Assembly (NCBI RefSeq): GCF_000331245.1
Contig: NZ_ANFZ01000013.1
Location: forward strand, 1 to 64,000
Reading direction: 5' to 3'
From: Blastomonas sp. AAP53
GTDB taxonomy: Bacteria; Pseudomonadota; Alphaproteobacteria; Sphingomonadales; Sphingomonadaceae
Length of the DNA stretch: 64,000 bases
Shown here: one piece after another, positions 22,068 to 31,206 of the stretch
Numbering within the stretch: the stretch's first letter is position 1
How the letters are laid out: each line of letters opens with the position of its first letter
The notes under the pieces: generated by a model
The model's input: only the letters and a program-made list of their open reading frames with translations
What the model was told of the DNA's origin: nothing
The model's database searches: none
Translations under genes and position numbers: made by a program

Positions 22068-22970
22068 TCAGCGGCGCACGCGCGCCCGGGTTTCCAGATC
22101 GCGCAGGCGACGTTCCAGATAGGCACGATCGTCGGCGCTGGCGTTCAGCCGGGCATAGGCCGCTTCCAGCCGGGTGAGGTCCTCATGCTCGACACGCAGC
22201 TGCGCCTGGGCGCTCGCGGAAAGGCCGCTGGCGGGCAGGGCGCGGGCAATGGCGTCCAGCCGCGCGCGCGAGGTCATCGCAGGCGTGGTGCCAGCGCCGG
22301 TCGAGGCCATGTCGCCCACGCGCGCATCGAGCGCTTCCAGCCGGGTATACAGGTCATCGCGCTCCTGCTCGGTCACGCGGCCATCGCGCAGATAGGTCGC
22401 TTCGGTGCGGACCAGGGCTGCGTAATCGGTCTTGAGCCGGGCCCCTGCGACGCGCGTGATGCGGCGAGCCGTCACCGATGCATCGACGCGCTGGTTGAAT
22501 TCGCCCTGTCCGTCCGCGACCGAGATGCCGATGTCGTTCTGACCGTCATCGCCATAGCCGCCATCCGACACGATCTGCGTCAGACGACCATAGCGGTCGG
22601 TCAGATCCTGGCGTTCCTGCGTGGTGAAGCGACGATCGGCGCCATAGCGGGCCTCCAGCTGGACCAGATCGTAATAATCGGACTTCAGCCGGGCGGCGGT
22701 GCGCTGGTCGATCGCGCCCGAGCGCACATCGGTATCGATGCGCTGTTCGAACTGCGCGCGCTGCGTCGCCAGCGGGGTGCGACCGATCGACCACTGGGCC
22801 TCGATCGACTGAGTCGATCCGGTGCGGTCCCCAAACAGCGCGCCAAAGATCGAGTTCAGCCGGTCCTGCTGGCGCGTTGGCTGCTGGTTGCTGGTGTCGG
22901 TCTGGGCGAAGGCGCTGGTTCCGCTGAGCAGCAGGGCTGCAGCAGCAGTGGCGGTATAGAATGACTTCAT
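22068..22970 (-). CDS. Exported helical protein of unknown function
   Basis: A 300-residue secreted protein with a signal peptide (TATAAAALLLSGTSAFAQ). The mature part has three similar helical segments built on the pattern 'R(L/I)..DY..L...EA.Y..D.R.T..ER.DL..R...L' (around residues 90-140, 175-225 and 255-300). This repeat has a Ca-binding/EF-like or coiled-coil appearance but matches no family I can name. ATG 22970 follows GAGGAA; the longer frame to 23636 runs through the neighbour. Confidence 0.65.
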   Translation of the reverse strand: MKSFYTATAAAALLLSGTSAFAQTDTSNQQPTRQQDRLNSIFGALFGDRTGSTQSIEAQWSIGRTPLATQRAQFEQRIDTDVRSGAIDQRTAARLKSDYYDLVQLEARYGADRRFTTQERQDLTDRYGRLTQIVSDGGYGDDGQNDIGISVADGQGEFNQRVDASVTARRITRVAGARLKTDYAALVRTEATYLRDGRVTEQERDDLYTRLEALDARVGDMASTGAGTTPAMTSRARLDAIARALPASGLSASAQAQLRVEHEDLTRLEAAYARLNASADDRAYLERRLRDLETRARVRR

Positions 22971-23059
22971 TTCGGGTAATTCCTCGGTGAACGATCCCCA
23001 CACTACGTGCAGCATCACCGAGGGTTGCGTCGAACAGAGCCGCAGGCGCGACCGACAGG

Positions 23060-23599
23060 TCAGCTCGAGAGGCTGGCCTTCATTGCATTCATCACCTGAT
23101 CCTGGCCGTCCAGCAGCGCCAGGACATGCTGGCGGGCCTGCTCGATCTGGTCGCTGCCACCCGGCTCCAGCTCGCCTGCGGCTTCCTTCGCCAGCCGTGC
23201 GACGTACAGCTCTTCCAGATCGCCTAGCAGCTGGGCAAGGTCGCGGCGGGGCGCTCCCAGCGCACTGATCCGCGTCTGCGCCACCGACCAGGCTTCCGAC
23301 CCCACCTCCTTGCCCCGCGCGGCACCGGTTGCGGCCTGTGCGGCCGAACGGGCCAGCGCGAAATCGGCCTCCGCCTTGTCGGCCCGCGCGAGCATCGCTG
23401 TCAGGTCCCGCGCCAGCGAAGGATCGGCTATGGCCGTGATCGCCGGCGGCGGCGCCTTGGCTTCTGCCTGCCGATCGCGCAGTTCTACCTCGCGCCGGGC
23501 CAGCGAGGGCCGGTCCGCCATCGGCTCGAGGCAGGCCGACAGAAGCAGCGGAGTTGCAACAATCAGCATAGGGGCGAGACGGATGGTAGTGACTTTCAT
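23060..23599 (-). CDS. Hypothetical lipoprotein
   Basis: A 179-residue lipoprotein with lipobox LLSAC (Cys at about 23). The mature part is helical and Ala/Arg/Glu-rich with heptad-like stretches (LARREVELRDRQAEAK, ARADKAEADFALARSAAQ). No domain recognised. It precedes the exported helical protein at 22970 on the same strand by 89 bases, so the two may form an envelope-related pair. Confidence 0.6.
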   Translation of the reverse strand: MKVTTIRLAPMLIVATPLLLSACLEPMADRPSLARREVELRDRQAEAKAPPPAITAIADPSLARDLTAMLARADKAEADFALARSAAQAATGAARGKEVGSEAWSVAQTRISALGAPRRDLAQLLGDLEELYVARLAKEAAGELEPGGSDQIEQARQHVLALLDGQDQVMNAMKASLSS

Positions 23600-23712
23600 G
23601 CTTCAAGGCTCTAAGGCACTGGCAACGCATCGGCAACCGGCAAGCCGGACCGGGCGGGGGGGAATAGGTCGATTACGGTCGGGCAAAACCGCCAAAAAAG
23701 CGGTGCCGAAGG

Positions 23713-23741
23713 TTGACAGCCCCGGCACATTCACCTAACGG
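23713..23741 (+). promoter_or_regulatory. Promoter of rplU-rpmA
   Basis: TTGACA at 23713-23718, a 17-base spacer and TAACGG at 23736-23741, about 146 bases upstream of rplU. The same -35 box and spacing are seen upstream of rpsM. The rest of the 288-base gap 23600-23887 shows nothing else distinct. Confidence 0.6.
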
Positions 23742-23887
23742 GCATGGCTTTCCGGCGCGGGACATCCCGTCGCAGGGCAGCGTTTTTCACTCCGGTGATT
23801 CGGGACTGGCAACAGGTCGATAGTCAGAGCGGAACTCGCATATTGCGTGCCCGGAACCGATTGAAGCAAACAGAAACGAGACAACCC

Positions 23888-24355
23888 ATGTTCGCTATCG
23901 TGCGCACAGGCGGCAAGCAGTATCGCGTTGCAGCCGGAGATAAAATCGCAGTGGAAAAGCTGGCCGGTGAGGCTGGCGACGTCATTGCGCTGAACGACAT
24001 TCTGCTCGCCGGTGACGGTGGCGAATCGAAGGATCTGGCCGGTGTGGTCGTTTCTGCTGAGATCATCGCGCAAGCGAAGGCCGACAAGGTCGTGATCTTC
24101 AAGAAGAAGCGTCGCCACAACTATCGCCGCAAGCTCGGCCATCGCCAGCAGCACACGATCCTGCGCATTCTGGGCGTGGGCGATGCGGTGAAGGAAGCGC
24201 CCAAGAAGGCCGCTGCCAAGACCGAAGCACCGGTGGAAGCCGCTGCAGACGCACCCGCCGCTGAAGCTGCGCCCAAGAAGGCTCCGGCCAAGAAGGCAGC
24301 ACCGAAGAAGGCCGCCGCCAAGCCTGAAGCCGATTCGTCGGCCGACAACGCCTGA
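23888..24355 (+). CDS. rplU: 50S ribosomal protein L21 with Lys/Ala-rich tail
   Basis: A 155-residue L21. The first ~100 residues are standard ([18 protein letters not shown] ... [19 protein letters not shown]). The last 55 residues are a low-complexity Lys/Ala/Pro/Glu extension ([18 protein letters not shown]), frequent in sphingomonads and absent from E. coli L21. ATG 23888 gives the conserved N-terminus; the upstream frame from 23744 is not supported. Confidence 0.95.
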   Translation: MFAIVRTGGKQYRVAAGDKIAVEKLAGEAGDVIALNDILLAGDGGESKDLAGVVVSAEIIAQAKADKVVIFKKKRRHNYRRKLGHRQQHTILRILGVGDAVKEAPKKAAAKTEAPVEAAADAPAAEAAPKKAPAKKAAPKKAAAKPEADSSADNA

Positions 24356-24382
24356 TAGCGCGCGCACAAGGAGTTTTGAAAA

Positions 24383-24658
24383 ATGGCACATAAGAAAGCT
24401 GGCGGTTCGTCGCGCAACGGTCGTGATTCCGCAGGTCGCCGTCTTGGCGTGAAGAAGTTCGGCGGCGAGCCGGTCATTGGTGGCAACATTATCATCCGCC
24501 AGCGCGGAACCAAGGTCTATGCCGGTGCCAATGTCGGCATGGGCAAGGACCATACGCTGTTTGCGCTTACCGAAGGCCGCGTGAAGTTTCACGAAGGTCG
24601 CCTCGGCCGCAAATACGTATCGGTCGTGGCCGAAGCCATGGCGATGGCTGCCGAATAA
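24383..24658 (+). CDS. rpmA: 50S ribosomal protein L27
   Basis: A 91-residue L27, whose N-terminal arm reaches the peptidyl transferase centre. The start [20 protein letters not shown] is canonical, with no Firmicutes-type cleaved leader. It follows rplU by 27 bases with AAGGAG upstream and is usually cotranscribed with it. Confidence 0.97.
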   Translation: MAHKKAGGSSRNGRDSAGRRLGVKKFGGEPVIGGNIIIRQRGTKVYAGANVGMGKDHTLFALTEGRVKFHEGRLGRKYVSVVAEAMAMAAE

Positions 24659-24730
24659 CGGACGATCAATGACGGGTCGTCCCTCACAGGGATGACCCCG
24701 GCCAGTGGCGCGCCACTGGACCAAATGACA

Positions 24731-24766
24731 GGGAGATGGGGTCCGTCCCATCTCCCTTTCTTTTTG
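24731..24766 (+). terminator. Terminator after rpmA
   Basis: Stem GGGAGATGGG / CCCATCTCCC with a six-base loop, followed by TTTCTTTTTG. It ends the rplU-rpmA unit; weaker inverted repeats lie at 24670-24720. Confidence 0.85.
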
Positions 24767-24840
24767 TCTCCCTGTCACCGCTTTGACTCAGGCCTGTCAC
24801 GTTTGGCTGGCATGGGCGCGGGGTACACAGGAGAGACATA

Positions 24841-25380
24841 ATGTTTGCTAGAACGCAAAGATTGTTGCTGCGGCCGGTCTGGCCCGAAGATGCGGAGGGC
24901 TTGTTCGCTGCGATCAACGACGCCGGTATCGTGTGCAACCTGGCGCGCGCGCCCTGGCCCTATGGTCGCGACGATGCCCGCGCCTTTGCCGAACGTGCGC
25001 AGGATGCGCGCTTCCCCCATTATCTGCTGACGCGTCCGGACGATGTCGGCCAGACACTGATCGGCAGTTGCGGCCTGGGAGAAACCGACGGCGCGGCGGA
25101 GCTGGGCTATTGGATCGCGCGCGATCACTGGGGCAAGGGCTATGCCACCGAGGCGGCGCGCGCGGTGATCGCCAACGCCTGGGCGATCGGCCACCGTCGC
25201 CTGGTCGCCAGCCACTATATCGACAATCCCGCGTCGGGCGCGGTGCTGCGCCATCTGGGGTTCAAGCCCACCGGCATTACCCGCCCGCGCTTCAGCGCAG
25301 GGCGCGGCTATGCCGCCATGGCACAGGAATATGCGCTGGACAGCGACATGGCGGACGTGGAGCGACCGCTCGCGGCCTGA
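24841..25380 (+). CDS. GNAT family acetyltransferase (RimJ/RimL type)
   Basis: A 179-residue GCN5-related acetyltransferase. It starts RTQRLLLRPVWPEDAEGLF like RimJ/RimL/Ard1 enzymes, and the acetyl-CoA site is in YWIARDHWGKGYATEAARAV (about 88-107). NPASGAVLRHLGF follows as in the family. The substrate, protein N-termini or a small amine, cannot be read from sequence. Confidence 0.85.
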   Translation: MFARTQRLLLRPVWPEDAEGLFAAINDAGIVCNLARAPWPYGRDDARAFAERAQDARFPHYLLTRPDDVGQTLIGSCGLGETDGAAELGYWIARDHWGKGYATEAARAVIANAWAIGHRRLVASHYIDNPASGAVLRHLGFKPTGITRPRFSAGRGYAAMAQEYALDSDMADVERPLAA

Positions 25381-25464
25381 GGGCGGACGGGGGGCCGGAT
25401 TTGACGGTCGCAAACTGAGCGCGGCGTGGACCACTGCCCGCGTTGCACCGAGTCCCCAACCTCC

Positions 25465-25625
25465 GCTCAGCCTGAGCCCGTCGAAGGCCCCGCGCAGTCG
25501 CTAGCCGGCTCGACCCGGCCTGACTGACAGCTGCCGTCGGTGTGCCGCTACGAAGCAATGCGTAGCCGACCGTGCCATGCACGCTGCCGTTCCTGCGGGG
25601 CCTTCGACAGGCTCAGGCTGAGCGG
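25465..25625. repeat. Inverted pair of dispersed repeats
   Basis: Two copies of the CTCAGCCTGAGCC(T/C)GTCGAAGGCCCCGCG element in opposite orientation at 25465-25495 and 25595-25625. They lie between the GNAT gene and the minus-strand SPOR gene, i.e. between convergent gene ends. Confidence 0.9.
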
Positions 25626-25656
25626 ACGGGGGTATGGCTAGCCCCTCCGGAAGAGC

Positions 25657-26820
25657 CTATTTCTTCACCGCGAAACAGGCCTGGCCGGTGCGGACCACAT
25701 TGTCGCAGGCCTTTTTCGCGGCGGCCTGGGTGGCGAAGGGGCCGGCTTGGAGCTTGGTGACGGCGCCGGCCTTGACCAGATAGGGTTGCAGGCCTGCGAG
25801 CGCCGCATTCTGGCGTTCGAGACCGTTCCACAGCGTGCGGGCGCGGCCCTCTTCGCTGAAGGCGCCCAGCTGAATGCGCCAGTCGCCACTGGTGGCGACG
25901 GCGGGGGCGGTCGAGGCAGCAGCGACCGGAGCGGGCGCGCGGGGAGCAGGTGTCGGCACCGGAGCCGACGGCGATCCCATGGTCGCGAAATCAACCCCGG
26001 CGCTGGCGGCGGTGCTGGTTGGGCTTGAAGGGATGGTGGGGATCACCGATCCGTTCGCGCTCGATGGCGGCAGGCTGGTGGTCTGGATGGTCGAGGGTGC
26101 AGCCGGTTGACGGATGATGGGCGCAGGCGCGGGCTTGGCGGATGCCAATGCGGGGCCAGAGCCGCCCGCCGCTCCGGTGGCAGGATCGGTCCGCATGCCC
26201 GCTGCGGCGCCTGCCAGCTTCTGGCGCTCGGCAATGGCCTCGCGTTCCAGCTGGGCTGCAAGCTGCGTGCCCTTGGTGCGTTCGGCCATCGGAATGTACT
26301 TGTCCATCGTCGCCAGGCTGCGCGAGGCCTGCGGCAGGCCCTGCGCCGAGGCGCGGGTCATCAGCGCATAGGCGCGCACCCAGTCCTTTTCGGCAATGTC
26401 ACCGTTGAACATCGCGGTGCCCAGCACGTATTGCGCGCGCGGTTCGCCGCGCGTGGACGAGGCGCGGATATAGGGCATTGCCTCCTCGCGCCGGTTGTCC
26501 TGGAACAGCACCAGCCCGTAATTGTCGGCGGCCTGGATATGGCCGCGATCGGCAGCCTTCTTGTACCAGCTTTCCGCTTGCTTGAGGTCCATCGGGACGC
26601 CGCGACCCAGCTTGTAGGCCTGTCCCAGATTGAACTGCGCATCGGGATCGCCCTTGGCAGCAGGGTCGCGCCATTCGGTGACGGCGCGTTCGAACTCGCC
26701 GCGCTCCCAGGCATCAACCCCGGCCTTCACATCGGCCAGCGCCGGTCCTGCGGTCGCCAAAGCGACGATGGCGGCACCTAAAAGACCGAAATTGCGAGAA
26801 AATTTTGTCGAACGTGCCAT
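25657..26820 (-). CDS. Sel1/TPR repeat protein with C-terminal SPOR domain
   Basis: A 387-residue exported protein. A signal peptide (LLGAAIVALATAGPALA) is followed by Sel1-like/TPR units (PDAQFNLGQAYKLGRGVP, AESWYKKAADRGHIQAADNY), a Pro/Ala/Ser-rich linker and a SPOR domain in the last 75 residues (WRIQLGAFSEEGRARTLW ... AGPFATQAAAKKACD). SPOR domains bind denuded peptidoglycan at the division septum. ATG 26820 is chosen for the signal peptide. It is divergent from a ParA operon that also encodes a SPOR lipoprotein. Confidence 0.85.
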   Translation of the reverse strand: MARSTKFSRNFGLLGAAIVALATAGPALADVKAGVDAWERGEFERAVTEWRDPAAKGDPDAQFNLGQAYKLGRGVPMDLKQAESWYKKAADRGHIQAADNYGLVLFQDNRREEAMPYIRASSTRGEPRAQYVLGTAMFNGDIAEKDWVRAYALMTRASAQGLPQASRSLATMDKYIPMAERTKGTQLAAQLEREAIAERQKLAGAAAGMRTDPATGAAGGSGPALASAKPAPAPIIRQPAAPSTIQTTSLPPSSANGSVIPTIPSSPTSTAASAGVDFATMGSPSAPVPTPAPRAPAPVAAASTAPAVATSGDWRIQLGAFSEEGRARTLWNGLERQNAALAGLQPYLVKAGAVTKLQAGPFATQAAAKKACDNVVRTGQACFAVKK

Positions 26821-27030
26821 GCGGGTGTTGCTCCATCGCATATGGTAAAGCCTTCGGACAACCATATCAGGCCAGAAATGCGCCGCAAGCAGCGCTTGCC
26901 GGTCGTTACATGCGTAAATTGCTATAGCTAACGACATATTAGCAAAGCGTTGATGGAAGGTTCAATAGCCTCCCGTGACTATGCAAAGGCCCCGGATATG
27001 CCGCCCGGATGGGCCGCCTCCAGACCAGCG

Positions 27031-27045
27031 TTAACCCAAAATTAG
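27031..27045 (+). promoter_or_regulatory. CtrA-like box upstream of parA
   Basis: TTAA, seven bases, TTAG, preceding the parA start by 52 bases. The CtrA consensus is TTAA-N7-TTAA, so there is one mismatch. The 277-base gap between the divergent SPOR gene and parA also contains AT-rich palindromic DNA (GCTATAGC near 26925), but no other gene. Confidence 0.4.
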
Positions 27046-27097
27046 CTGCCCCGGCGCATTTTCCACCCCGACCGAATGGACCGTATAGGGGGTTTGA

Positions 27098-27814
27098 GTG
27101 CGCGTACTCGCTTTGGCATCTCAAAAAGGAGGATCGGGCAAGACGACCCTTTCAGGTCATCTGGCCGTGCAGGCGCAGCTGGCCGGCGACGGCCCGGTGG
27201 TGCTGATCGACATCGATCCGCAGGGCTCGCTGGCCGATTGGTGGAACGAGCGCGATCCCGAATATCCCGCCTTTGCCCAGACCACCGTCGCGCGGCTGCC
27301 CGCCGATCTGTCGATCCTGCGGCAGCAGGGCTTCAAGCTGGCGGTCATCGATACGCCGCCCGCCATCACCATGGCGATCCAGTCGGTGATTTCGGTCGCC
27401 GAGCTGATCGTCGTGCCGACCCGGCCCAGCCCGCACGATCTGCGCGCGGTGGGGGCCACCGTCGATCTGTGCGAGCGTGCCGGCAAGCCGCTGATCTTCG
27501 TCGTCAACGCCGCCACGCCCAAGGCGCGGATCACGTCCGAGGCCGCCGTCGCGCTGTCGCAGCACGGTACCGTGGCGCCGACCACGCTGCACCACCGCAC
27601 CGACTTTGCCGCATCGATGATCGATGGCCGTACGGTGATGGAGGTCGACCCCAACGGCAAGTCGGCAGGCGAAGTCCGCGCGCTGTGGACCTATATTTCC
27701 GATCGGCTGGAAAAGAATTTCCGCCGCACCGTCTTCGCCGTGCCCAATGCGCCCGTCGCGCCGGGGGCCATCCGCCCGATGGGTGGCTTCGGCCGCCGCG
27801 TGGCCGGATCGTGA
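27098..27814 (+). CDS. ParA/MinD family ATPase
   Basis: A 238-residue P-loop ATPase. The deviant Walker A is SQKGGSGKTT (about 8-17), the switch I/Walker A' region LIDIDPQGSLADWW follows, and Walker B is LAVIDTPPA. Such ATPases position DNA, protein clusters or envelope machines. It starts with GTG. There is no adjacent parB or parS-like site, so it is probably not the chromosome partition ParA; the next gene, with a C-terminal DNA-binding-like segment, may be its partner. Confidence 0.88.
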   Translation: MRVLALASQKGGSGKTTLSGHLAVQAQLAGDGPVVLIDIDPQGSLADWWNERDPEYPAFAQTTVARLPADLSILRQQGFKLAVIDTPPAITMAIQSVISVAELIVVPTRPSPHDLRAVGATVDLCERAGKPLIFVVNAATPKARITSEAAVALSQHGTVAPTTLHHRTDFAASMIDGRTVMEVDPNGKSAGEVRALWTYISDRLEKNFRRTVFAVPNAPVAPGAIRPMGGFGRRVAGS

Positions 27815-27832
27815 TGCAGCAGCGGGGCAAGG

Positions 27833-28543
27833 ATGAGCTTCATGGCTGAACCCAAACCGATCGCGTCGCTTTCGTCCGGGCTGCTCGCGCGCAAGGGGGC
27901 CGCACGCCCCGCGATGCGTCGCCAGGGGCTGGGGATGGGTGGCATGATGTCGCACCCGTTGCCCGATGACGGCCTGAACGAGGACCTTGGCTGGAACGAC
28001 ATGGGCTATGATGTCGATCCCGCGCATGACGAAGGCGCCCCGCAGTACGGCAATCTGTTGGCAGGCGCGATCCCCGATGCGCCAGCTGCTCACGCTGCTC
28101 CTCCAGCGCCGATCGCAGCGCCAGCAGCCGAACCGGTACCGGTGGTCCCCGATGTCGTGCGCCAGCAGGCCGAGATCGCCCACCGTATGGCCGAGCCTGT
28201 TGCCGCCGCCGAGCCTTCCGCCATTGCCGAGGCGGCTGTGCCCGTCGCAATCGAGCTGCCCGAAGCGATCGAGGCGCCTGCACCGGTGCTGGCGGTGCGA
28301 AAGGGCAAGCGCAAGCAGGCTGCGATGGACGAGGTTGTCGCTGCGGCTGCCACTCCACAGGGCCGCCGCGCGGCCTTCACCTTAAGGCTCGACAGCGATC
28401 GGCACCTCAAGCTGAGGCTGGCCAGCGCGGTCACCGGTCAGTCGGCGCAACAGCTGCTGACAGCGGCGCTTGACGAATTCTTAACCAAAATACCCGAAAT
28501 AGAAGACCTGGCTGGTCGCGTGCCACGCGCTGCACCGCGCTGA
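27833..28543 (+). CDS. ParA-linked protein with a possible ribbon-helix-helix C-terminus
   Basis: A 236-residue protein. A basic N-terminus with RRQGLGMGGMM is followed by a long Ala/Pro/Glu-rich disordered stretch. The last 65 residues (RRAAFTLRLDSDRHLKLRLA, then TGQSAQQLLTAALDEFL) have the beta strand-helix-helix pattern of ribbon-helix-helix proteins. Short basic N-termini that stimulate ParA ATPases are common in ParB-like partners, so it may be the ParA partner; this is inference. It lies 18 bases after parA. Confidence 0.6.
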   Translation: MSFMAEPKPIASLSSGLLARKGAARPAMRRQGLGMGGMMSHPLPDDGLNEDLGWNDMGYDVDPAHDEGAPQYGNLLAGAIPDAPAAHAAPPAPIAAPAAEPVPVVPDVVRQQAEIAHRMAEPVAAAEPSAIAEAAVPVAIELPEAIEAPAPVLAVRKGKRKQAAMDEVVAAAATPQGRRAAFTLRLDSDRHLKLRLASAVTGQSAQQLLTAALDEFLTKIPEIEDLAGRVPRAAPR

Positions 28544-28587
28544 GGCATGAAGACAGGTTGAGCCGGACGAAGAGGGAAAACAGGGCT

Positions 28588-30030
28588 ATGGCAAGCGGAT
28601 CGAAGATCAACGGCGCACTGGCGCTCAAACTGGCCGCATCCACCATCCTGGTCGGCAGCGTGCTGGTCAGCTGCTCGGCGCACTCGGGCGGCGGTCGTCC
28701 GCAAACGCTGTCTGCCAATGCGCAAAAGGCGCTCGCCTCCGGCAAGCCCGAAAAGGCCCTCGAAAGCGCCGAAGCCGCCGTCGCGCTCGATCCCCGCAAT
28801 GCTGGCCTTCGCAACGCCCTGGCGCAGGCCTATCTCGCCAACGGCCGCTTCTCGTCCGCCCGCCAGAGCCTCGATGATGCGCTTGCGCTGGGTGATGCCA
28901 GCGCGCGCACCGTGATCAGCCTGGCGCTGATGCATGTCGCCGATGGCCGCAATGCTGCAGCCAACGCGCTGCTGCGCGAACACCGCAATACCATTCCCGC
29001 TGCCGATTATGGCCTGGCACTGGCGCTGGCCGGTGAGACCGGCCAAGGCGTCGATGTGCTGGTGGACTTGATCCGCAATGGAGAAAACTCCGCCAAGGTA
29101 CGGCAGAACCTCGCTTTTGCCTATGCGCTCGATGGCCGCTGGCGCGAAGCGCAGATCATGGTCGGGCAGGATCTCGACCCCAAGGTCGCGCAGGACCGCA
29201 TCGCCGAATGGGCGCGCCTGGCGCATCCGCAGGCGCATGCCCAGCGTGTCGCTTCGGTGCTCGGCGTCAGCCCGGCTCAGTTCGATCCTGGCCAGCCGGT
29301 CATGCTGGCATTGGCGAACACGCCTTCGATGGCGCAAATCGGTCAGCAGGCGATGGCTGAAGCCACTCCGGTTGCAGGTCCGATCCAGCTTCCGCCGGTG
29401 CAGGATGCGCCGATGGAACTGGCCGGTGTCGAACCCGCCCCGGCGCCCATGGCCGCACCCGCCACCGTCTATGCCGAAGCTGCGCCCGCCATGCCTGCCG
29501 AACAATCGCGCGCGGTCGTTGCGCCCTTGCTGGTTGCGCGCGAGATCGTGCAGCCGCTGCCGGGCAATTACCGCGCCAAGCCCGTGCGCAAGACGCGCCC
29601 CGTCCAGGTCGCCTCGCGCGAACCGATCGTCGAGCACCAGGGCGCCCCCCGTAAGCCGGTGGCAGCGCCCAAGATTGCTGCGCCCGCGCCCAAGCCCGCC
29701 GCTGCGCCTGCGGTCTTCCAGAAAGCCAGCTTCTCGCCGGTCAGCAATGGGGCCTTCGCGGTCCAGCTGGGCGTGTTTTCGAACGCGGAGAACGCCAATC
29801 GCGCCTGGGCTGGATACAGCGCCAAGCACAAGGATCTGGCGGCGTTTTCAAAGGTCGCCGTGCCGACCACGGTCGGTGGTCGCAAGTTGCACCGCCTGAC
29901 CGCCAATGGCTTTGGCGATGAAAAGAGCGCCCGCGCGATGTGCGCCCAGGTCCGCTCGTCCGGCGGCGAGTGCATTATCGCGCGCGCCACGGCCAAGCCC
30001 GCCGGAACGCAGATCGCCGCGCGCCGCTGA
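28588..30030 (+). CDS. TPR lipoprotein with C-terminal SPOR domain
   Basis: A 480-residue protein with lipobox LVSC near residue 29, TPR units (SGKPEKALESAEAAVALDP, ANGRFSSARQSLDDALALG), a long Pro/Ala-rich linker and a SPOR domain (FAVQLGVFSNAENANRAWAGY ... ARAMCAQVRSSGGECII). It should be anchored in the envelope and bind septal peptidoglycan. Third gene of the parA unit, 44 bases after the preceding gene. ATG 28588 is preferred to a TTG at 28558. Confidence 0.85.
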   Translation: MASGSKINGALALKLAASTILVGSVLVSCSAHSGGGRPQTLSANAQKALASGKPEKALESAEAAVALDPRNAGLRNALAQAYLANGRFSSARQSLDDALALGDASARTVISLALMHVADGRNAAANALLREHRNTIPAADYGLALALAGETGQGVDVLVDLIRNGENSAKVRQNLAFAYALDGRWREAQIMVGQDLDPKVAQDRIAEWARLAHPQAHAQRVASVLGVSPAQFDPGQPVMLALANTPSMAQIGQQAMAEATPVAGPIQLPPVQDAPMELAGVEPAPAPMAAPATVYAEAAPAMPAEQSRAVVAPLLVAREIVQPLPGNYRAKPVRKTRPVQVASREPIVEHQGAPRKPVAAPKIAAPAPKPAAAPAVFQKASFSPVSNGAFAVQLGVFSNAENANRAWAGYSAKHKDLAAFSKVAVPTTVGGRKLHRLTANGFGDEKSARAMCAQVRSSGGECIIARATAKPAGTQIAARR

Positions 30031-30069
30031 GCCGCGGCACCCACTCACCCAGACCCACTCACCCAGACC

Positions 30070-30165
30070 CGCTCAGCCTGAGCCTGTCGAAGGCCACGCT
30101 ATACGGCCAACGTGAGCGCGGGTCCTTCGACTACGCGGGCTGCGCCCGCTGCTCAGGATGAGCGG
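30070..30165. repeat. Dispersed repeats after the SPOR lipoprotein gene
   Basis: One CTCAGCCTGAGCCTGTCGAAGGC copy at 30070-30098 and a different hairpin unit at 30121-30165 with TCCTTCGACTACGCGGGC... and its GCGCCCGCTGCTCAGGATGAG partner. Located between convergent genes. Confidence 0.85.
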
Positions 30166-30195
30166 AGGTGGTTAGGCGGGGGCCGAAAGCGCCTT

Positions 30196-31134
30196 TCAAG
30201 CCTTCACCAGCCCGATTTCGACCAGCCGCTGGTGCAGATAGTCATCCGCGAGGATCGGCTCGGGATACCGATTGGGCGCGTCGTCGCTGATGCAGCCTTC
30301 CAGCGTGCTGATCGGGAAGTCCGAACGCAGGTGGAGGAAGAACGGCATCGAATAGCGGCTGAATTTCGCGCGGTCGCCCGCCGGGTTGCGCACGCGGTGC
30401 GTGGTCGAGGGCAGGGCGTGGTTGGTCAGCCGCTGCAGCATGTCGCCGACATTGACCACCAGAGCGCCTTCGGGCGGACGCATGTCGATCCATGAACCAT
30501 CGCGCGCCAGAACCTCCAGCCCGCCTTCTTCGGCGCCGAGCAGCAGCGTGATGAGGTTGATGTCCTCGTGCGCGCCGGCGCGAATCGCGCCTTCTGCGCC
30601 CTGGGCGGCATCCATCGGCGGATAATGCAGCAGCCGCAGGATCGAATTGCCCTCGTGCACCGCAGGCTCGAACCAGTCCTTGTCGAGCCCCAGATACACC
30701 GCGATGCGCGACAGGATGATGTTGCCCACGCGGTCGAACTCGGCGAACAGCGGCTCGAACGTGTCACGAAAACCCTCGGGCCGCTCGGGCCAGACGTTGG
30801 CGGGCATGGTGTGCGCGATCGGGCTGGCGGGATCGACCTCGCGCCCGACGTGCCAGAATTCCTTGAGGTCGTGCGCCTTGGCATCCTTGGCGATCTCGGT
30901 GCCGAACGGGGTATAGCCGCGCTGACCGCCGGCCTCGGCGTCGTAATAACGGCGCTTTTCGTCCGTTGGCAGCGCGAAAAAGTCTTCGGTCTGCTGCCAG
31001 CCGCGGTTGACCAGATCAGGGTCGAGCCCGTGATCCTTGATCATGGCAAAGCCGTAGGTGGAGAAGCTGTCACCCAGCTTGCGCGCCAGTTCGGCAGGTT
31101 CATCGGTAAGCGAGAGAATGGGCAGTTGTATCAT
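30196..31134 (-). CDS. 2-oxoglutarate/Fe(II) oxygenase, isopenicillin N synthase family
   Basis: A 312-residue non-haem iron oxygenase with the jelly-roll core. The iron triad is H189 and D191 in AGAHEDINL and H246 in PSTTHRVRNP; R260 in the RYS motif binds the co-substrate. The N-terminal DIOX_N region (IKDHGLDPDLVNRGW) is present. Many proteobacterial members lack an assigned substrate. ATG 31134 is favoured over an upstream start at 31182. Confidence 0.88.
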   Translation of the reverse strand: MIQLPILSLTDEPAELARKLGDSFSTYGFAMIKDHGLDPDLVNRGWQQTEDFFALPTDEKRRYYDAEAGGQRGYTPFGTEIAKDAKAHDLKEFWHVGREVDPASPIAHTMPANVWPERPEGFRDTFEPLFAEFDRVGNIILSRIAVYLGLDKDWFEPAVHEGNSILRLLHYPPMDAAQGAEGAIRAGAHEDINLITLLLGAEEGGLEVLARDGSWIDMRPPEGALVVNVGDMLQRLTNHALPSTTHRVRNPAGDRAKFSRYSMPFFLHLRSDFPISTLEGCISDDAPNRYPEPILADDYLHQRLVEIGLVKA

Positions 31135-31206
31135 GATGCAGTCCGCAATAGCTGAGTCTCGAAGTTCGAGCGATGCGCCCATCTAGGCGCACGGATGGGA
31201 AAAATC

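Noticed and set aside
27098-27814. Chromosome partition locus parAB
   Set aside because: There is no parB homologue or parS-like palindrome next to the ParA ATPase, so the main chromosome partition system must be elsewhere.
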